This document shows, in pieces, positions 47,903 through 60,320 of a stretch of DNA of 64,000 nucleotides. A program made the translations under genes and the position numbers. Below the pieces are notes generated by a model, which made no database searches, was not told where the DNA came from, and saw nothing but the letters and a program-made list of their open reading frames with translations. The stretch is from Balaenoptera acutorostrata (Eukaryota; Chordata; Mammalia; Artiodactyla; Balaenopteridae), in the NCBI RefSeq assembly GCF_949987535.1, contig NC_080071.1, positions 24,575,032 to 24,639,031 of the forward strand. Reading direction: 5' to 3'. Each line of letters starts with the position of its first letter. The stretch's first letter is position 1.

Positions 47903-47935
47903 TGATTGAAATATGCAAAGTTGAGAACCAGCTAA

Positions 47936-49029
47936 GATCAATTAAGCGCTTAAACCTACATGTTCAATTCCAGCCGGAAAATTTCTTACTTTGTTATGTT
48001 ATAATTAAAACAGTGTTTTTCAGAACTAATCTTTGCATCTTAATATGTCTGTAAATTCTATTACAAGCTTATCGTAAGCACTTTGATTTGAGGTGGCCAT
48101 CAAATCCAAAGTAGCAGCAAGTTTAGTCAGTCTCCTCAGAACAGTAGGAACCACTGGATTGAAAGGATTTTTTTTCAATTTTAGTGGACTAGAAAAAGTC
48201 ACTTTTTTTCAAAGCAAACTTCTATTGCTTCTGAGAAGCTTATTCAGAATTTAGATTTGTCAGGTATTATTGTTGCCTAACATTAGGGGTTCAGTCTCCT
48301 CTTTGGTCTTTGAAACCAGTCGCTAAGAAAAGCACTTCAATTGGGTAACCATTCACTGATGGTCTTCTCCTTGTCCAAGGCTCTGCAAAGTCTGATATAA
48401 ATACAAAGGAAGTGTATGACCCATTTACATTCTCAAGAAATTTATTGGGAAGAGTAGAGAGGTGAAATTTACATATATAAAACAATTACGGAACTATGTG
48501 AAACCATCCTGTGATTAAATAGAACCTAACACCTCACTCTGTGTGTGTTTGTGTGTGTGTGTGTGTGTGTGTAAAATGGCTGATCAGGAAGAGACCAAAG
48601 TTCAAATGCACCATGGACAGTCCAAGGTATAAGTGTATCAGATGAAAAAAAATGGGGTCATGGAAAGTAAGATGGCTAGAAAGAAACTAGGGAAATGGGA
48701 GGAAGGGAAAAAGAAGCAAAGGAAAAGCGGTGGTTGAATGTTATTTTAAATGTTCCCTTTTTCTGAATAACCACACATATGCAAAACATCTGGAAGAATA
48801 TCATTCTCTGACATAACTCAATATGTCAGTTATATTTGACATATCTCAACCTACCTAAGATAACTGGACTTAACAATTTCAACTCTCAGTTCATCAAAAA
48901 CAGAGGTATAAAACTAGACCTCATATTGTTTTCATCCACCCACTTTTATAATGTGGCCCACTATATTTGTTACCATTCTGGTGGGACAGAAATGGTAAAT
49001 CAGGAGTCTCACATTCCAATCTTTGATGC
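47936..49029. other. No gene; (TG)n microsatellite
   Basis: A (TG)n run lies at about 48541-48572. No exon or other repeat is recognised. Confidence 0.5.
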
Positions 49030-49255
49030 ACCCATTGAGTGAGCTGGATAACCTACTTCTCTGGGTCTCAGTTTCCTCATCTGCAAAACAGGCATAGCAA
49101 TAACTTGAAAGGAAATGGTACATCCAGTTGTGTTTAGGTGATATATGGGTTACAGGATTCATTGAGCTGTATATTGTGTGATTAGCACAACTGCCTAGCA
49201 CGTTGTAAGCACTGACTAGGTGATAGCTCTTACTAATGTTCTTTTATTATTATTT
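49030..49255 (+). repeat. MIR SINE with an internal foreign piece
   Basis: The MIR core is clear at 49058-49090 ('ctgggtctcagtttcctcat'), and the 3' part resumes after about 49147 ('acaggattcattgagctgta', 'cctagcacgttgtaagcact', 'cttttattattattt'). Between them, 49103-49146 does not fit MIR but is repeated at 49984-50027. Confidence 0.7.
49103..49146. repeat. 44-bp dispersed repeat, copy 1
   Basis: Begins 'acttgaaaggaaatggtaca' and matches 49984-50027 at roughly 38-39 of 44 positions. It lies where the MIR core should continue. Confidence 0.7.
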
Positions 49256-50574
49256 GGTTAATAGATATATTGTTTCTGAATAAACAGAAGCAGTCATGTA
49301 AAGTGGGCTTATGAACTTATGAAACAATAGAAAGGGAGCTCAAAATAAGCATGTATTTAAAAACAAAGGCCTCATAGCCATCTTTATGTCACTGCTCAAA
49401 ATTTTAATATTATGTGAAATAGGCCCACCATACAAAATGTTCTAAATAGAAAGCCACCTTTATCTGTGAGGCTAAGAGAACTACATTGTGCACTCCAGGT
49501 TTTTTCCATTCATTTGCTCGAAGATAAGCAGCAAGCTATTACTCTCTTTTGGGGCTGTCTTCAGAGACTATTTCTAGCCACCACTTGTGGGAATGCTTTA
49601 TGAGATGTCAGCCTGTGTGAGTAGAGATAGCATGGTTTGTCATGGGCAGATAGGCCATATTCTGCTATGAACTGATGGCTTTGTCTTTTATCACTGTCAC
49701 AGGCTTATTTAACAAGCTGTGACTCTGTGGTTCATCACAAAGAGAACTGTCATCCCCAGACACGTGGCCTGAACATCCTTTCATCTTCCATGCTGGTAGG
49801 ATCTGTCATTTGACATCAAGCAGACCAGCAACTCCAGATGGACCATGCAGGCTGCAACCCTGTAACAAGGGAAGGTTTGCACTGGCGTAGATCCAGGCTT
49901 TGCACCTTTGATTAGATTACACAAATGAGAAAAACATATGTAAGCTCTTAAGTTGTGTATGCTGATAATATGTCATAAATATCACTTGAAAAGAAATGGT
50001 ACAACCAGTCATGTTTAGGTGATAATTATTTATCATGGTGTTATTCTGAGTAACTGATAAATGAATTAAGATTGATTTACTTCGCTATCCCTCCATTTTA
50101 AAAACTCTTCTCTTTGCTAGCTATTAGTAACATTTAAATTTTGAAGCAACTTCAGAACTTTAGTTGTAGATGGTCCTTCAAAATTGTTGACAATTGGTTA
50201 ATACCTTGTTTGTGTGTATGTAGCAATTGTGTAACAAATCTGCAAATATTGACTCTCCCACTCATAATATCAGTTAAGGAATAATAAATCCAGAGATCTA
50301 AACAGAAAATTCTTTAACATTTCTAAAGGAGCTCTGTGGCTGAGAGTTGAGGGGGTTGCTTAGTTACAGCCTTTTCACCAAAGCCTGTAGGACATACACT
50401 CTTGTCTGTGGAAACTGAGCCCAACCTGCTGAGTTCAGCACATTGCCTGACCCTGGGACATAGCATTCTGCTGTAGCTGTGACTTAGCAGACCAGATTAA
50501 ACTACTCTGGGGACATTAAAGTGTCAATATTTCATGTCTGCCTTCATGGGATTGAATTTAAGCTAAAATATTCA
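49256..50574. other. No gene recognised
   Basis: 49680-49910 and 50330-50510 are less A/T-rich than their surroundings and lack obvious repeats. They would be the places to look for conserved non-coding DNA. No coding signal is visible. Confidence 0.4.
49984..50027. repeat. 44-bp dispersed repeat, copy 2
   Basis: Begins 'acttgaaaagaaatggtaca', same orientation as copy 1, 881 bp downstream. The flanks show no MIR match. Confidence 0.7.
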
Positions 50575-50745
50575 AAAGCCTTAGTTGTTTAGTCTCACTG
50601 GTGATTTCTGCTTTTTCTGACGTCTTCTGCCAGCGTTCAGTGGGTGTTCTATAGGAGCAGTTCCACGTGTAGATGTATTTCTGATGTCTCTGTGGGGAGG
50701 AAGGTGATCTCCGCGTCTTACTCTTCCGCCATCTTCTCCTCTCTC
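50575..50745 (-). mobile_element. Isolated L1 5' UTR start with YY1-type motif
   Basis: The minus strand reads 'gaagatggcggaagagtaag' from about 50738, then 'cggagatcaccttcctcccc', as at the start of another cetartiodactyl L1 5' UTR type. AAGATGGCGG (complement at 50727-50736) is the YY1 site found at the start of L1 leaders. No ORF1, ORF2 or 3' end follows. The minus-strand frame 50558-50776 is not a gene. Confidence 0.55.
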
Positions 50746-53700
50746 CTGCTTTTTCATTCTCTTTAAATTTCCACATTTTGCAAAGTTATCTCTTAAGGAG
50801 TTTAGCTTTGTCTTTTTGCTGCTGTCATTTTCTTGATAAATACAAGGATGTTTAAAGCTAGAATCTTGGCTGCAGAGATTTAAAACTAAACGGTAAGGAA
50901 TCCATTGGTTGTCCGGTGTTTCTTATGAAAGGACAAGACTATTAAACTCAAGGAAATAATTTTTTTTAAGTGAGAAGGTAGATAATGATCATATAGCAGA
51001 GGGTGAACTCAGGACCCCCATGTATATTGGACACTGCACAAAGGAGCCAGCTGGGGTTGTGACTGGGGACTCAAATCTAGCCAGCGCTCAGCTCACCAAG
51101 CACCGTGCCCATGCGGGCGCTTCCCCCAAAAGGGAATGCCTTTTTCTAATCAATTACCCAGAATGAGTACTTTTTCTACCTGCACAAATACTAGATAGGC
51201 TAGCAGTGGCCTTGGATAAATTAAAGGCAGGCATTTAACAAATGAAACATCTGCTTACCTAAAAGAATTACTCTTAAAGACTCCAGGACTTTGGAAGAGA
51301 GAGCATTGAGAATTTGACTGAAAGTCAACTGTAAATATTGCTTTAAGTATTTAAATAATATAATTAGACTTTATAAATTTGATTTATTTTTAGAATTTTA
51401 AGTTTTCTTGGTAAATCTATATAGTGTCCAAGACTAGGTTTGATCCTTTTTATTATTCCACTACTTTGAATGCATGGGAAGCACCCCATGTAACCAGATA
51501 CAAATATTTATTCTAATTAATAAACTTATCTAGTAAACTATAATTTATCTTTATAAAAGAGATGTAATTAGCTTTGGTCATGATTATGTTTCAGGTTTGG
51601 CATTCCCTACCTTTGTCACGTTTGACTTTCAGTATTTGGATAAACTAAAGTTTTTCAAATATGCTGGTGAGCATACTCATACTACTTAACACAGGGTATA
51701 TACAGAAAAGAATACATTGTGAGAATTTTCAGTTATAAACTAAACTAGGTTGATGGCCTCTTTGCTATCTTGGGCAAATAATTTAACTCTTCTGTTCCAG
51801 ATTAGGTAACAACAGATGAGGGAGGCGCTGGGACATTTTCTCCAGAGGGTGGCGTGCACTCACCAGCTATGCGTATAGTATACTTACTCTCTTTTTTTCT
51901 TTAAATAATGTGTGTGTTTGTATGTAAAGATCAAATATACAACAATTAGATTTAAAAATCGGGTCCAGATTAAAAGCTTCTATTTGTTAAACACAATATA
52001 CCATCTAAAATATAAAAAATATGAACAAGAAGAGCTTAATTATACATGATATCTTGATTGACTCCACCATGGTCTTAAAGAAGGAATCATATAGAATCAA
52101 AGGGAAAGCTGAGGAGTCCATATACCTTTAACCACATAACTCCTATATTTAGCATTCACATGTAATTAATCACGTGGTCAATTGGAGTCAGTTTCAATGA
52201 AAAAAAAAATACTATTTGACTGATTCTTTCATTTAATTGACCAAAATAAAATCTTTGGATGTAAATTGAAAAGCAAATGTCAAAGCTTAAATCTTTCACA
52301 TTTAGAATCCATGTTCTTGCATATTCAGGAGCAGCTAGCAAAATGTGAGCGAAAGTGAACCACAAAGACCTATTTCATTCAGAAAACCTGTTAAAATGAG
52401 GATTCACACTGGCTGCAAATTGCTTTCACTTTGGTTTACTAGCAGACTATAAACAAATAGTGAAAATGAGATAAAGATGCAAATGACCAAGCAGCTGTAG
52501 CCCCCCAGTGGGAACTAGAGTTTCTTAGTTTTTCACAAAATGCCTCCCAAGTTTTGCGGTCAGCATAGCTTATGCAGGATGAGGATCCTAGGAGCTTAGA
52601 ACTGGCGATGGCTCACTGCCTTCTGTGATATTAGGATGGGTGAGGGCCGTGTCAATACTCAAAAGTCTAACTGCTACACATAAGGCAATTCCTATGCTTA
52701 TTTTAGTGTCATAAAGCTAACAGCACCTCTGGGCATGAGCTCCCATACAGGGCCTGGCATAAATTAGATGTCCTCCCAATTTTTGTTGAATTGACTCATC
52801 ATAATATAGGCTATTTACAAGGAGCACCTCTGTGGGATCATGCTAATCTACTAGACTCCCACAGTTAGAGCAATCCTTGATGCTACTACGACTACTCGGA
52901 TAGGAAAAAACTTGAAAATAACAAATGAGCTGCTTTATTGCACTGCATTATAATTTCCTTACTTCTCTTTTGCTTCACACAGTCTATCTCACAACTGTAG
53001 CTAAGAGACCATTACCTTGTTCATACTTGTCAGGCTTAAAAGTACTCAGGTTCAGAAATAGAAGTACTTCTTTATATTCCTTGAAATTAGATGATATATT
53101 GGTTTTATTTCCAGAGACTAAGTTGTGACACCTCTGGAGGCCACTTTTTCATTTTCCTCCTTGATTCAAGTTATTAAAATGTGAACCAGATAAGAGCAAA
53201 GAAAAAATGTTAGAAAACTATCTTGGAAAGCTTTTATAAGTACCAGATATTCCCAGTTGGGGTGTCAAGTAGCATTATTCACAGGGTGTTTATGTGTGTT
53301 TTGCTGAGAGATTAGGCAAGATTTAGCAGATCACCAGTGTAAATCTATCATACTGATGATATTAATAACAAAAAATTTAATATATTTTGTTTTATATAGC
53401 CAAAAGTTCTTGACACATTTTACAGGACACTATTTATATTAAAATGTCAGCCATATTACTAAAACTAAATCTTACTTATGATTACTGATTTAAACTAAAA
53501 CCCCTGGTATATTAATATCATAATGAACACACAGTTCTATGAAATAATATGACAAGGAAATTTGGATGCCAGCCACACGTCTCTGAACCCCAATGCATGG
53601 CTTCTATGACCAAAGTCCAACTGGGGACAACCACCACCATAGTTCAAGATAAGCCCGGTCACACAAATGGTGCAGCTTTGTTTTCAAATGTTACTCAACA

Positions 53701-55125
53701 AGTTAGAGATGCTAGGTGATATTTTCCATTGAGTTTAGAGTTGTTCAGTAAGTGATAAAAATTGTACAATTTGTTCTCACCAAGTGAAATAAAAAGAAAA
53801 AAATTTTTATTTTAGTTTTAGTTTTTTTTTTTCCCCTTTTCCATTTTCAAGACCAAGTGAAACAATCTGGCTCTCGTTTCAAATTACCCAAGCTTACATC
53901 TCATATAAAGGGACAATAGCAGACTTGTACATGAAACAGCTTTTTTAAAGTTTTTATGCAGGACCATGCTAGTTCTGCTTTCCCAGCACAATAGCTTTTT
54001 GAATATTTCACAGCTATTCTTGAATTGACTTGATTCACTGACATCTGTCTCAGAATAGCGAACATTTTGTATTCACCTTGTCTGTGTTTTCTAAACTCAC
54101 ATCTCTTTTATTTTTCCTTGAGGAAGATTAGAAATGCAAAAATGAATAATTAGCCTCCCTGTCTACCTGTTTTGTGGCAGGTAGGATGCTTGAATACTGC
54201 ATTCTATTTGTAAATAGCTCTAATGAGAACATTAACAACAAAAATTTATAAAGCACTTCACTCAAAAACAGAATCTGGAATGCAGTACATCACAATAAAC
54301 AAAAAGAAACACATGCACACACAGTCAATCGTGAATGCACACACGTACACATACACACACATCATAAACTGGGAACACTGCCCAGAAAAAGGCAAGCAAT
54401 GCTGGTGAGAAGGGCATGCAAGCATGGGGAAGTGAACGGAATAGAGAGGCAAAACATTTACAATCCAAAACTGGGTATTCAGAGAATAAAAGGAAATTTG
54501 CCTGCCCGTGTTGCTTGGAAAGATATGCACAAAATGTGATTTAAGTTAATAGTGTTCTGTATCAAGGTTACACTAACAATTATACATTTATTATTTCCAG
54601 TGTACCTAGCTGGGCTCAAACAAGTCAATTTCATGAGTTCTGCCTTCATGAGAGTTATAACATCCCCACCCAGCAAAAACATGTAGTGGAAACGTTATGA
54701 GGCCAGGAAGCAGAAGCCTCAAACTCTAGCCTCAGTTTAAGCACGCCTGCTTATGTGATCTTAAATAAACTATTTAACCAAATTGTATTTTGTTTCCTTC
54801 TTTATCAAGCAGAGAGAAAAAATTTTGTGATTTAAATCAGATGAAAAATACTTTAAAATATATAAAATGTTGTAAAAAGTACAATTTGCAAATTTATGTG
54901 CAAACATATAATAGCAAATATGTAATCATATACTTATGCATAATTATATATAATTGCAAATATATATAATTACAAGTATAAAATTGTAAATATATAATAG
55001 ATAATGGTAAATATATAATATAAAATTGAATATATATACAGAATGTTTATATATATATATATATATATACACATTTAGTCAGGATGTATTCGACTATAAA
55101 TTCTTAAGTCAGAATTTTCATCATG
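50746..55125. other. 4.4 kb without a gene; low-complexity patches
   Basis: Mostly unassigned A/T-rich sequence. A possible L2 3' tail lies at 52735-52800 ('agggcctggcataaattaga'). An A/T-rich stretch with repeated 'aaatatataat' units and a (TA)n run lies at about 54880-55070. Open frames of 60-90 codons on both strands show no domain. Confidence 0.45.
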
Positions 55126-55141
55126 CCTTTCTGTGTGTTTT

Positions 55142-55471
55142 TTTTTTTTTTTTTTTTTTAAATTAATAGACTTTTACTTTTTTTTTTAAGTATTTGTTTA
55201 TTTATTTATTTATGGCTGTGTTGGGTCTTCGTTTCTGTGCGAGGGCTTTCTCTAGTTGTGGCAAGCGGGGACCACTCTTCATCGCGGTGCGCAGGCCTCT
55301 CACTATCGCGGCCTCTCCTTGCGGAGCACAGGCTCCAGACGCGCAGGCTCAGTAGTTGTGGCTCACGGGCCCAGCTGCTCCGCGGCACGTGGGATCTTCC
55401 CAGACCAGGGCTCGAACCCGTGTCCCCTGCATTGGCAGGCAGACTCTCAACCACTGTGCCACCAGGGAAGC
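55142..55471 (-). mobile_element. CHR SINE with transduced tail
   Basis: The tRNA head is at the right (reverse box B near 55410-55420), the tail at the left. A perfect 16-bp TSD, CCTTTCTGTGTGTTTT, flanks it at 55126-55141 and 55472-55487. In the minus-strand direction, the (AAAT)n tail is followed by a non-SINE piece ('gtaaaagtctattaattt', about 55163-55180) and a second A tract. Open frames on both strands within it are SINE translations. Confidence 0.95.
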
Positions 55472-55487
55472 CCTTTCTGTGTGTTTT

Positions 55488-55948
55488 GTGTGTGTGTCTG
55501 TGTGTGTGAGAGAGAGATATTTGAAATAGAAATATTTACAATTCTAATTAAATGACAGTAAATTAAATATATTTTCAGAATAAAGCAGTCATGGGAAAGA
55601 CCAAGGTCATTCCTATTTATTTTCTTGTTAAGTCTATGATACACAATCTGAGCAAGTTTTCTTATTAATTTCAGAAAAATACAGCTAAAATAGCAAAGTC
55701 AAGCAAAATAATTCATCTTTTGTTTCTCATACAAAAGGTCAAAGAAATTCTAGTCCCAGAGCAACATCAGAGAAGTAATTGTAAGTTGACTATTAAATAA
55801 AAATGAGTAGTTGGAATGAGAGAGAATATTAATTGCAAATAATTAACTAAACCCCAGGATAAAAACTCTTTGCATCACAGACAAACCTGTGCTTTCTCTA
55901 TTAGGTAAAGTTTTCCACTGAAGCAATAAGCTATTCTAAAAAATCCTT
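55488..55948. other. No gene recognised
   Basis: A short TG/GA simple repeat borders the SINE (55488-55518). Nothing else is seen. Confidence 0.5.
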
Positions 55949-55962
55949 ATATAAAACCAGTA

Positions 55963-56238
55963 GGGCTTTGCTGGTGGCGCAGTGGTTGAGAATCTGCCTG
56001 CTAATGCAGGGGACACGGGTTCGAGCCCTGGTCTGGGAAGATCCCACATGCCGCGGAGCAACTAGGCCCGTGAGCCACAACTACTGAGCCTGCGCGTCTG
56101 GAGCCTGTGCCCCGCAACAAGAAAGGCCGTGATAGTGAGAGGCCCATGCACCGCGATGACGAGTGGCCCCCACTTGCCACAACTAGAGAAAGCCCTCGCA
56201 TAGAAACAAAGACACAACACAGCAAAATAAAAATAAAA
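55963..56238 (+). mobile_element. CHR SINE, intact
   Basis: Head with box A TGGCGCAGTGG (about 55974-55984) and box B GGTTCGAGCCC (about 56018-56028), CHR body and A-rich tail. A perfect 14-bp TSD, ATATAAAACCAGTA, flanks it at 55949-55962 and 56239-56252. Confidence 0.95.
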
Positions 56239-56252
56239 ATATAAAACCAGTA

Positions 56253-58029
56253 TATGGATGAAGTGGAGGATTATGTGTATTTATTTGCGTGTTTCAGTGT
56301 ATATATGTGTACATGTGCGAGGGCAGGGTGACAGTGGCGATTTAGCTGCCATTTATGAGCAATTCATGAGATTATTTCCTTTCTCCTTTTAATCCTTTTG
56401 AAATCAAGAAAGGCAGATGTAGGCCTTTCAAATTATAGTTTGAAACAAAATAAAATACAGTCAAATTATTTTGTGTGGCAGTTTATGATTGAGTTCTATT
56501 CTAAAATAATGGTAATAATAGCTAGATATCAAGTAACTGTAAAATACATATTTAGTGTCTCTAACAATGTGTCTATAGCACAGTGTCAAAGATACTATAT
56601 TTTTGTGTTGAGATAACTTATTATTTATCAGTCGTGATCAAACTGATGATCTGAAACAGGTTAGCATAATCAATAAGTATTTGTTAAATCTAGAAAGGAC
56701 TGAAGAATGGGAGAAAGGAAAGAAGAAAGAAAGGTAAGAAAGGGAGAGAGGGAGGGAGAAAGGAAAGGAAAAGTTAAAGAACAGTATATTGTGCACTGTA
56801 ACAAGAATCCATTGGAAATTTTAGGCTAATTGTATTAAGTAGACAAATATTTTAATATCAGCTCAGCAAGTTATGATCTCAGAAAGAACTCTAGTGATCT
56901 TAAATTATACTCTCTGATTTAAAAAATCAACCTTACTACAATAAACTCTAAATTATCTAGGTATTTTTGTACTTGGCTTCTGTCAAACAGAAATGAATAT
57001 AAGAAAATCAGTGGGTCTCTGGAACTTAACCTTAAAAATAGTTTTCTGGATATTTCAATGAAATGCTTTCTACCTCTTCATTACTCAGTCTTCATGAGAT
57101 TGAAAACCCCTGAAGCATTTCAAGACTATGTATTGGCAAGGAAAGTCTCAATTTGTTTTCTTTCTTAAGTCAGGAAAATGTACAAAGAGATTTTTACAAC
57201 AATTTGGAAATTTTTGAAAACTCTATGCAAAGAATATTATTCAAGTTAAACAGTATAGCTCAATTCTGCAGCGACTTTTTTGGTCTATCAAGTTTTTTAT
57301 TACATCTCAGAGCTACAACATCCTTTGGGAAAGAACCCCATATGTGCATCCTTTGACATATTTAATTTTGGTTTTATATTTCTAAGGCATTCATGATTAT
57401 TTCAGTAATCGTAATATTTTATTTACAGTTTCAATACCATAGGAAGATAGAATTGGTTTGCTGAATCAAACAATTTCTTAAGAATAATTCCACTCTACAT
57501 GGTTAGCAGTTTCATTAATCTACTAAGCTATAAAGGGAATATTTAATATTCTACTTTCTATAATGATTAAACTTCCCATTTAAGGAATATTTTTTTTTCA
57601 AATATCAAGAATAGTACCCCTGAAGTTTGGTCTAGATACTTGAAACTTATGAAGCCACCCAGGAACTGTGTTGTATTCCCTAAAGACAAATACTTTAACC
57701 TAACTACAGAATTCCACTACTCCTGGCTGCTGGTGTATTTTGGTTGTTGTGTTTTGGTTTTCCCCTTCCACTTCTAACCTGTCTCGCTTTAAGTTTAGGT
57801 TGCCAGAAGAGACAGGTGGTGCATGAAGGCTACTTAACAACAATGCCAATTTTAACTCCACAGAAAAGAGGGGTAAAATTGAGTGGAAAGTGATGCCAAG
57901 GTGGGAGAGAAGTAGGAGAGTTAGAAATGGGCATGATCTTCTTCCACCCTTCTGGTGCCTTTTGCATTTTCTCTTGTTTGGCCTAAATACACAATAGAGA
58001 CTTCTAAAATTGAGATTAACAAATTGTAT
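56253..58029. other. No gene; purine-rich patch
   Basis: A GA/GGAA-rich strand lies at about 56705-56775. The 67- and 72-codon open frames are unsupported. Confidence 0.5.
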
Positions 58030-58585
58030 TATTGATACACTTCTGTGTAAGCCACTGCAATACAGGCTCTCATTTAGTCTTTATAACACTCTTGTGTGGT
58101 AGCTATTATTATGCACAATTTATCTAATTTATTTATTTATTTATTTTTATTTTTGGCTGCATTGGGTCTTCATTGCTGTGCATGGGCTTTCTCTAGCTGC
58201 AGTGAGCAGGGGCTACTCTTCGTTGTGGTGCGCAGGCTTCTCATTGCGGTGGCTTCTCTTGTTGTAGAGCACAGGCTCTAGGCATGCAGGCTTCAGTAGT
58301 TGTGGAAGGTGAGCTCAGTAGTTGTGGCTCGTGGGCTCTAGAGTGCAGGCTCAGTAGTTGTGGCGCACGGGCTTAGTTGCACCGCAGCATGTGGGATCTT
58401 CCCGGACCAGGGCTCGAACCTGTGTCCCCTGCATGGGCAGGCAGATTCTTAACCACTGTGCCACCAGAGAAGTCCCTTTTATGCACATTTTATAAAGGAG
58501 GAATCTGAGGCTTAGAGTAGTGGAGTGACCTAACCAAGGTTGCATAGAGCTAAAAAATGACAAAGCTCAAATATAAATAGATCAA
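58030..58585 (-). repeat. MIR split by a SINE
   Basis: 58030-58123 ('gtctttataacactcttgtg', 'tagctattattatgcac') and 58494-58580 ('ggaggaatctgaggcttaga', 'cctaaccaaggttgcata') are adjacent parts of one reverse MIR, separated by a CHR SINE at 58124-58478. Confidence 0.65.
58124..58478 (-). mobile_element. CHR SINE, older long variant, in MIR
   Basis: Head at the right, tail at the left. Like the copy at 2035-2387 it has additional 'cagtagttgtgg' units in the body. A 15-bp TSD with one mismatch flanks it: TTATGCACAATTTAT (58109-58123) and TTATGCACATTTTAT (58479-58493). Confidence 0.93.
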
Positions 58586-58593
58586 TGGTAGAC

Positions 58594-58686
58594 CAGTTGT
58601 TCTCAACTAGGGGAAATTTTGCCCTTTAGGGGCATTTGGTGATGTCTAGAGACATTTATTATTTTCACAACTAAAATAAGGGCACT
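58594..58686. mobile_element. MER-type hAT fragment
   Basis: 'gttgttctcaactaggggaa', 'ttttgccctttaggggcatt', 'tggtgatgtctagagacatt' recalls a short non-autonomous hAT-Charlie element. Its right part is cut by the L1 start at about 58688. Confidence 0.5.
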
Positions 58687-58975
58687 TCCCACCAAAGAGC
58701 CCAGGTAGGCTCCAGTTGTTGTGTTGCCTCAGGCCAAACAACCAACAGGGAGGGAACCCAGCCCCACCCATCAGCAGTCAAGTGGATTAAAGTTTCACTG
58801 AGCTCTGCTCATCAGAGCAACAGCCAGCTCTACCCACCACCAGTCCCTCCCATCAGGAAACTTGCACAAGCCTCTTAGATAGCCTCATCCACCAGAGGGC
58901 AGACAGCAGAAGCAAGAAGAACTACAATCCTGCAGCCTGTGGAACAAAAACCACATTCACAGAAATATAGACAAG

Positions 58976-59878
58976 ATGAAAAGGCAGAAGGCTATGTACC
59001 AGATGAAGGAACAAGATAAAACCCCAGAAAAACAACTAAATGAAGTGGAGATAGGCAACCCTCCAGAAAAAGAATTCAGAATAATGATAGTGAAGATGAT
59101 CCAGGACCTCGGAAAAAGAATGGAGGCAAAGATTGAGAAGATGCAAGAAATGTTTAACAAACACCTAGAAAATTAAAGAACAAACAAACAGAGATGAACA
59201 ATACAATAACTGAAATGAAAACTACATTAGAAGGAATCAATAGCAGAATAACTGAGGCAGAAGAACGGATAAGTGACCTGGAAGACAGAATGGTGGAATT
59301 CACTACTGCAGAACAGAAAAAAGAAAAAAGAATGAAAAGAAATGAAGACAGCCTACGAAACCTCTGGGACAACATTAAACGCAACCACATTCGCATTATA
59401 GGGGTCCCAGAAGGAGAAGAGAGAGAGAAAGGACCAGAGAAAATATTTGAAGAGATTATAGTCGAAAACTTCCCTAACATGGGAAAGGAAATAGCCACCC
59501 AAGTCCAGGAAGCGCAGAGAGTCCCATTCAGGATAAACCTAAGGAGAAACACACCGAGACACAGAGTAATCAAATTGGCAAAAATTAAAGACAAAGAAAA
59601 ATTATTGAAAGCAGCAAGGGACAAATGACAAATAACATACAAGGGAACTCCCATAAGGTTAACAGCTGATTTCTCAGCAGAAACTCTACAAGCCAGAAGG
59701 GAGTGACATGATATACTGAAAGTGATGAAAGGGAAGAACCTACAACCAATATTACTCTACCTGTCAAGGATCTCATTCAGATTCGATGGAAAAATGAAAA
59801 GCTTTACAGACAAGCAAAAGCTAAGAGAATTCAGCACCACCAAACCAGCTCTACAACAAATGCTAAAGGAACTTCTCT
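58976..59878 (+). pseudogene. L1 ORF1 pseudogene, two breaks
   Basis: ORF1 is the RNA chaperone of the L1 particle. It starts at the ATG at 58976 ('MKRQKAMYQMKEQDKTPEKQ'), with a basic N-terminus and a coiled coil rich in K/E/M heptads. The first frame stops at 59174-59176. The RRM-like and C-terminal parts continue in another frame at 59194-59628 ('...RNHIRIIGVPEGEE...', '...FPNMGKEIATQVQEAQRVPF...'). A stop (TGA) at about 59626-59628 then separates the last 83 codons, which run to the TAA at about 59878. Two breaks in an otherwise well-preserved ORF suggest moderate age. Confidence 0.9.
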
Positions 59879-59986
59879 AAGTGGTAAACACAAGAGAAGA
59901 AAAGGACCTACAAAAACAAAGCCAAAACAATTCAGAAAATGGTAAAAGGAACATACATATTGATAATTACCTTAAACGTGAAAGGA

Positions 59987-60320
59987 GGGCTTCCCTGGTG
60001 GCGCAGTGGTTAAGACTCTGCCTGCCAACGCAAGAGACACGGGTTCAAGTCCTGGTCCGGGGAGAATCCCACATGCCGCAGAGCAACTAAGCCCATGCGC
60101 CACCACTACCAAGCCTGCACTCTACAGCCCGCGAGCCACAACTACTGAAGCCCACGCGCCTACAGCCTGTGCTCTGCAACAAGAGAAGCCAGCACAATGA
60201 GAAGCCCGTGCACCATAACAAAGAGTAGCCCCCACTCAGCGCAACTAGAGAAAGCCTGCGTGCAGCAACAAAGACCCAACGCAGCCAAAAATAAAAATAA
60301 ATAAATTTATTTAAAAAAAT
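59987..60320 (+). mobile_element. CHR SINE in the start of L1 ORF2
   Basis: Head with box A (TGGCGCAGTGG near 59999-60009) and box B ('ggttcaagtcc', about 60042-60052), body more diverged than the clean CHR copies, and an A/T-rich tail. A perfect 12-bp TSD, AACGTGAAAGGA, flanks it at 59975-59986 and 60321-60332. Confidence 0.95.
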
